Below, piece by piece: positions 61,063 through 64,000 of a stretch of 64,000 nucleotides of DNA. The position numbers were made by a program, and so were the translations under genes. The stretch is from assembly GCF_042945595.1 (NCBI RefSeq), contig NZ_CP168493.1, forward strand, positions 3,100,001-3,164,000, given 5' to 3'. The notes below the pieces were generated by a model. It made no database searches, was not told where the DNA came from, and saw only the letters and a program-made list of their open reading frames with translations. Source of the DNA: Psychrobacillus sp042945595 (GTDB lineage Bacteria; Bacillota; Bacilli; Bacillales_A; Planococcaceae). Positions within the stretch are counted from its first letter, which is position 1; every line of letters begins with the position of its first letter.

Positions 61063-61107
61063 GTGCCAGGTTCTAAAACAATTCCGAATTGTTTTAGAAC
61101 CTGGCAC
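61063..61107. repeat. 45-bp near-perfect palindrome
   Basis: 22-bp arms GTGCCAGGTTCTAAAACA... and the exact complement, with one unpaired base. The ends share GTGCCAGG with the sites near 28933 and 43996. Confidence 0.9.
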
Positions 61108-61199
61108 CATATTTATTTCTCAGTTAAAATACGTAACTACTGTTTTCAATTGCAAAAAAGTATACCCTCTTGGCACAGAATCGCTTTGCAATACTTAGA

Positions 61200-61403
61200 T
61201 CATCCATGTAAGAAATATTCATAGTAAGCACCTTGAAAGAGCAAAACTATTTCACCTAAAACCCCTACACAAAAAAACAGAAAATAATAGGTTGCCTTTG
61301 TTATATCTTTGCTAAATAGTTCCTTAAAAGCTTGAATAATCAATCGTTCGAATTTAAACCAATTTAGAATCCAGCCAACAATGAGAAAAGTAATGATTGC
61401 CAT
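61200..61403 (-). CDS. Small two-helix membrane protein (67 aa)
   Basis: ATG at 61401-61403 with AAAGGA upstream; a longer frame starts at 61448 with a poorer site. MAIITFLIVGWILNWFKFER, then an amphipathic part and a second helix, TYYFLFFCVGVLGEIVLLF. Unknown family. Confidence 0.55.
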   Translation of the reverse strand: MAIITFLIVGWILNWFKFERLIIQAFKELFSKDITKATYYFLFFCVGVLGEIVLLFQGAYYEYFLHG

Positions 61404-61448
61404 ATTGAATAATCCTTTCTTATTTATAATTTGTCGCTCATAAGACAT

Positions 61449-61675
61449 ATATCTTATTCAAATTAATATATCATTATTATCCATTTATAAGCATCTTAAT
61501 AATATTGTCTAAGGAAACCAAAATAGTTACATCATCTCGATAGTGAAGATAGGCTCAACCCCTCTTCTTATAACAATAAATACACTTCTATTTTTTCAAC
61601 ATTCCAGTCAAAGTTTAGTAAATTGACTGCATTGTTTTCTTCTTGCAGCCATAGTTAAAAGTTCTTTCAAAGCAC
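61449..61675. other. Intergenic, nothing recognised
   Basis: AT-rich, no ORF with a ribosome binding site. Confidence 0.5.
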
Positions 61676-61720
61676 ATAAAAAAGGTGACGAAAATTGAGT
61701 TCTTTTTCGTCACTTTTTTA
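61676..61720. terminator. Terminator hairpin
   Basis: AAAAGGTGACGAAAA...TTTTCGTCACTTTTTT; it could serve either strand. It lies 85 bp beyond the permease stop codon. Confidence 0.75.
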
Positions 61721-61805
61721 AAATTTGAAATTGATACGACACTTGTTTTAATCATTTTGTTGAAGTGATACCTCACATATACTGCTTATGATATTTGACT
61801 ATTAA

Positions 61806-63164
61806 CTACATCTCTTTAAAACTTGGCGGATATTTTTTAAATCCTTTTGTTTTAAATAGCGCATAAACAAAACCGATAGCTAACCAAATAAATCCTACTT
61901 TTAACGTCATCGGTGATAGATTGATAAATAAGTAGAAACAGATCAAAAATCCAAGGGCAGGAATTAAAAAGTAACGAATGAATTTCTTCTCTTTTTTACG
62001 GAAATAATAATACACAATTACGGATAAGTTAACGAGCATAAAACCTGCTAAACCACCAAAATTCATTAATTCAGCAACCAAATTAATTGGTAAAAAAATC
62101 GCACCTACAATACTAATGCTACACAATAATAAAATGTTATAAACTGGTGTTTTATATTTCGGATGTAAATGTGTAAAGAATTTCTTTGAAAGTACTTCAT
62201 CACGTCCCATACTAAACATTAAACGTGAAGCACTTGCCTGACCAGTTATACCAGCTGTAAATGTTGAAGCGATAATAGCTACTGTGTAAAGTGTTGCAAG
62301 CAGTGCACCACCTGCCGCATTTGCAATATCAAATAGAGCTGTATCTGCTGAGCTGAAGCTATTTACATCTGGCCATACTAACTGTGCAACATAAGCTTGT
62401 ACGATAAAAATAACCCCACCGATTAAACAAGAAAGAATGGCCGCTTTCCAAATATCCTCTTTTGGGTTCACTGCTTCCTCTGATAATGTTGTGATTGAGT
62501 CAAATCCCAAAAACGAGAAGCAGGCCATCGCTGCACCAGAAATAATCGCTGTCATTGCAAACGTCTCACCATTAAAGAATGGTGTAATCGAAATTAAAGA
62601 AGATCCACCATCTTCACCAACAACCACTTTCATACAGAAAATCACAAAAATAACAACAACAATCCCCATGAAGATTACAAGAATTTGGTTCGCTTTCGCA
62701 GCTATTCCAATTCCCATGATATTCACAAAAGTAATAATACTGGCGATTAGTAATACCCACACCCAGTATGGAATCATTGGAATTAATGCATTCGCATAGG
62801 ATGCACCAACCATGAAGACAATTAATGGAACCAATACATAATCCATAAACATCGCCCATCCTGCAAAAAATCCTAAATGTGCGTTAATCGCACGTTGCGT
62901 GTATGTGTACGTAGAACCACCAATTGGAAACGCAGCAGCCATTCGACCGTAGCTATATGCAGAAAACATCATCGCTACCATTGCGACTAAATAAGCTAAC
63001 GGTAGCATACCACCTGTTGATTGTGCCGCAAATCCATATATATAAGCCGGTGCAATTGGCGTCATAAAAGCAATACCATAGATTACTAAATCTTTCAGCG
63101 TCAGAACACGTTTAAAATGCGGAGCTACATTTCCTTGAGTTGTATTACTTTGAACATTACTCAT
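61806..63164 (-). CDS. APC-family amino-acid/amine permease
   Basis: A 452-aa transporter with 12 helices. LTLKDLVIYGIAFMTPIAPAYIYG (first broken helix), SYGRMAAAFPIGGSTYTYTQ, and SFLGFDSITTLSEEAVNPKEDI are marks of the APC superfamily, YkfD/PuuP-like group. It probably imports an amine or amino acid that is split by the isochorismatase-like hydrolase encoded 15 bp upstream. SD GAGGGAG. Confidence 0.88.
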   Translation of the reverse strand: MSNVQSNTTQGNVAPHFKRVLTLKDLVIYGIAFMTPIAPAYIYGFAAQSTGGMLPLAYLVAMVAMMFSAYSYGRMAAAFPIGGSTYTYTQRAINAHLGFFAGWAMFMDYVLVPLIVFMVGASYANALIPMIPYWVWVLLIASIITFVNIMGIGIAAKANQILVIFMGIVVVIFVIFCMKVVVGEDGGSSLISITPFFNGETFAMTAIISGAAMACFSFLGFDSITTLSEEAVNPKEDIWKAAILSCLIGGVIFIVQAYVAQLVWPDVNSFSSADTALFDIANAAGGALLATLYTVAIIASTFTAGITGQASASRLMFSMGRDEVLSKKFFTHLHPKYKTPVYNILLLCSISIVGAIFLPINLVAELMNFGGLAGFMLVNLSVIVYYYFRKKEKKFIRYFLIPALGFLICFYLFINLSPMTLKVGFIWLAIGFVYALFKTKGFKKYPPSFKEM

Positions 63165-63179
63165 TTAAAAGCTCCCTCT

Positions 63180-63896
63180 CTACCCTTGAACTACTGCAAG
63201 TTGTTCAATTTCTTCTGAAATAAATTGAATGGTTTCCTCTGTACTCATTACTTGGCAATAAATTTGATTCATAATCATAATTTCTGCATCATGTAATTGT
63301 TTTGTTGCTGCTGCACAAGCATCTTCTACTAAAATTACTTCAAAGCCAGCATCTGCTAAGCTTCGTATAGTTGATGCAACACATTGATCTGTTACAACAC
63401 CTGTACATACAACTGTTTCAATACCCATGTTTCTAAGTAAAAACTCATAGTTTGTACCACTTAAAACACTATCTGTCGTTTTATTTACCACAATTTCATC
63501 ATCCAGTGGTTTTAATTCATCTACCATTTCTGCACCAGGATCACCGATTGGTAATAAAATATTGTTCCAACCTGGGCGACGTTGTACAGGTGAACGGTCA
63601 CGTCCATCCTTATGATGACATGCAATACGTCCGAAAGTTACTTCTAATCGATTTGCACGGAAAAAATCCAACAGTTTTTTATTGTTTGGAATCGCTACGT
63701 TATCAATACGGTCAAAGAAATATTCCCATTTATCGAACATGCCTTTTTCTCGTGCAATTTGTGCATCCAACCCATCACGGCTAATAAATTGATTTTGCAT
63801 ATCAACGATTAAAAGCGCTGTTGTTGCTGGATCTAATTTCATTTTTTCTTCACCCGTCGGAATAAAATCATAATAAAGTGTTTGTTGTTTTTCCAT
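63180..63896 (-). CDS. Isochorismatase-like cysteine hydrolase
   Basis: A 238-aa enzyme. ALLIVDMQNQFIS has the catalytic Asp near residue 34, the Lys lies in EIVVNKTTDSVLSGTNYEFLLRN, and the nucleophile Cys in CTGVVTDQCVASTIRSLADAGF (TDQCV). Residues GRIACHHKDGRDRSPVQRR resemble biuret, carbamoylsarcosine and peroxyureidoacrylate amidohydrolases. It cleaves an amide or carbamate. The ATG at 63894-63896 has TGGAGG upstream. Operon with the permease, suggesting uptake and use of a nitrogen compound. Confidence 0.85.
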   Translation of the reverse strand: MEKQQTLYYDFIPTGEEKMKLDPATTALLIVDMQNQFISRDGLDAQIAREKGMFDKWEYFFDRIDNVAIPNNKKLLDFFRANRLEVTFGRIACHHKDGRDRSPVQRRPGWNNILLPIGDPGAEMVDELKPLDDEIVVNKTTDSVLSGTNYEFLLRNMGIETVVCTGVVTDQCVASTIRSLADAGFEVILVEDACAAATKQLHDAEIMIMNQIYCQVMSTEETIQFISEEIEQLAVVQG

Positions 63897-63937
63897 TATA
63901 TGTTCCTCCATATTTAGCCTAGATAGACTGTATTCAT

Positions 63938-63983
63938 TTTAAAAAAAAAAAAAGAGATTCCCTATACGCTAAGGGATCTCTTA
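63938..63983 (-). terminator. Terminator of a gene beyond the right edge
   Basis: AAGAGATCCCTTA / TAGGGAATCTCTT followed by a long T run on the minus strand. The gene it ends lies outside the window. Confidence 0.85.
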
Positions 63984-64000
63984 AAGGCAATAAAAAAAGA

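Overview
The window is low-GC Firmicute DNA with strong GGAGG ribosome binding sites, many TTG/GTG starts, T-box, guanine and preQ1 leaders and Bacillus-type housekeeping genes. It fits a member of the Bacillaceae/Caryophanaceae (Psychrobacillus- or Lysinibacillus-like); the genus is an inference only.

Layout. 1-6 kb: the 5' part of serA under a serine T-box, an aspartokinase, a Nudix-GNAT fusion, an unassigned structured-RNA candidate (about 4214-4355) and an MFS exporter. 6.4-26.8 kb: an inserted block of about 20 kb. It ends at the right beside a tyrosine recombinase and an intact xpt-pbuX operon, and at the left in a displaced copy of the 3' third of pbuX. The two pbuX copies share a 38-bp identical sequence exactly where homology stops, which I read as attL/attR. 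A 13-mer found inverted near both ends may be an integrase arm site. Cargo: a two-gene CBASS defence operon (CD-NTase plus a Cap15-like 2TM/beta-barrel effector), an HNH plus NERD nuclease operon, a serine recombinase, a frameshifted primase-like gene, and many single-gene units (HAD hydrolase, CPBP protease, small membrane and lipoproteins, HxlR/pirin/FMN reductase, two VOC proteins). About 17 copies of one palindromic repeat (core AACTAAC...GTTAGTT) separate these units, giving a cassette-like look. A 58-bp piece of the primase gene is duplicated upstream of it.

26-64 kb: chromosomal backbone. It holds xpt-pbuX under a guanine riboswitch, a soluble PAS-MCP, an FAD oxidase with an S66 peptidase, and a three-gene exopolysaccharide-like operon (degenerate REC-GGDEF-REC regulator, HEAT-repeat membrane protein, GT2 synthase) facing a 1069-aa secreted glycoside hydrolase. 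Then come a LysM-3D wall protein, a membrane MCP, a NodB deacetylase, queT under a preQ1 riboswitch, a three-gene osmoprotectant ABC transporter, a ring-cleaving dioxygenase behind an MhqR-like operator, a PLD-family protein, small Nudix, YbaK, PLA2-like and lipoprotein genes, an M20 amidohydrolase, a second GT2, an LLM monooxygenase, DUF1456, and an isochorismatase-permease pair.

Several genes are broken: the pbuX fragment, doxX, the primase, a GNAT gene with two stops, and a YwaF-like gene split by one TAG. Two intergenic regions carry the same degenerate 21-bp tandem repeat (GAGACY...). No rRNA, tRNA or CRISPR array was recognised.
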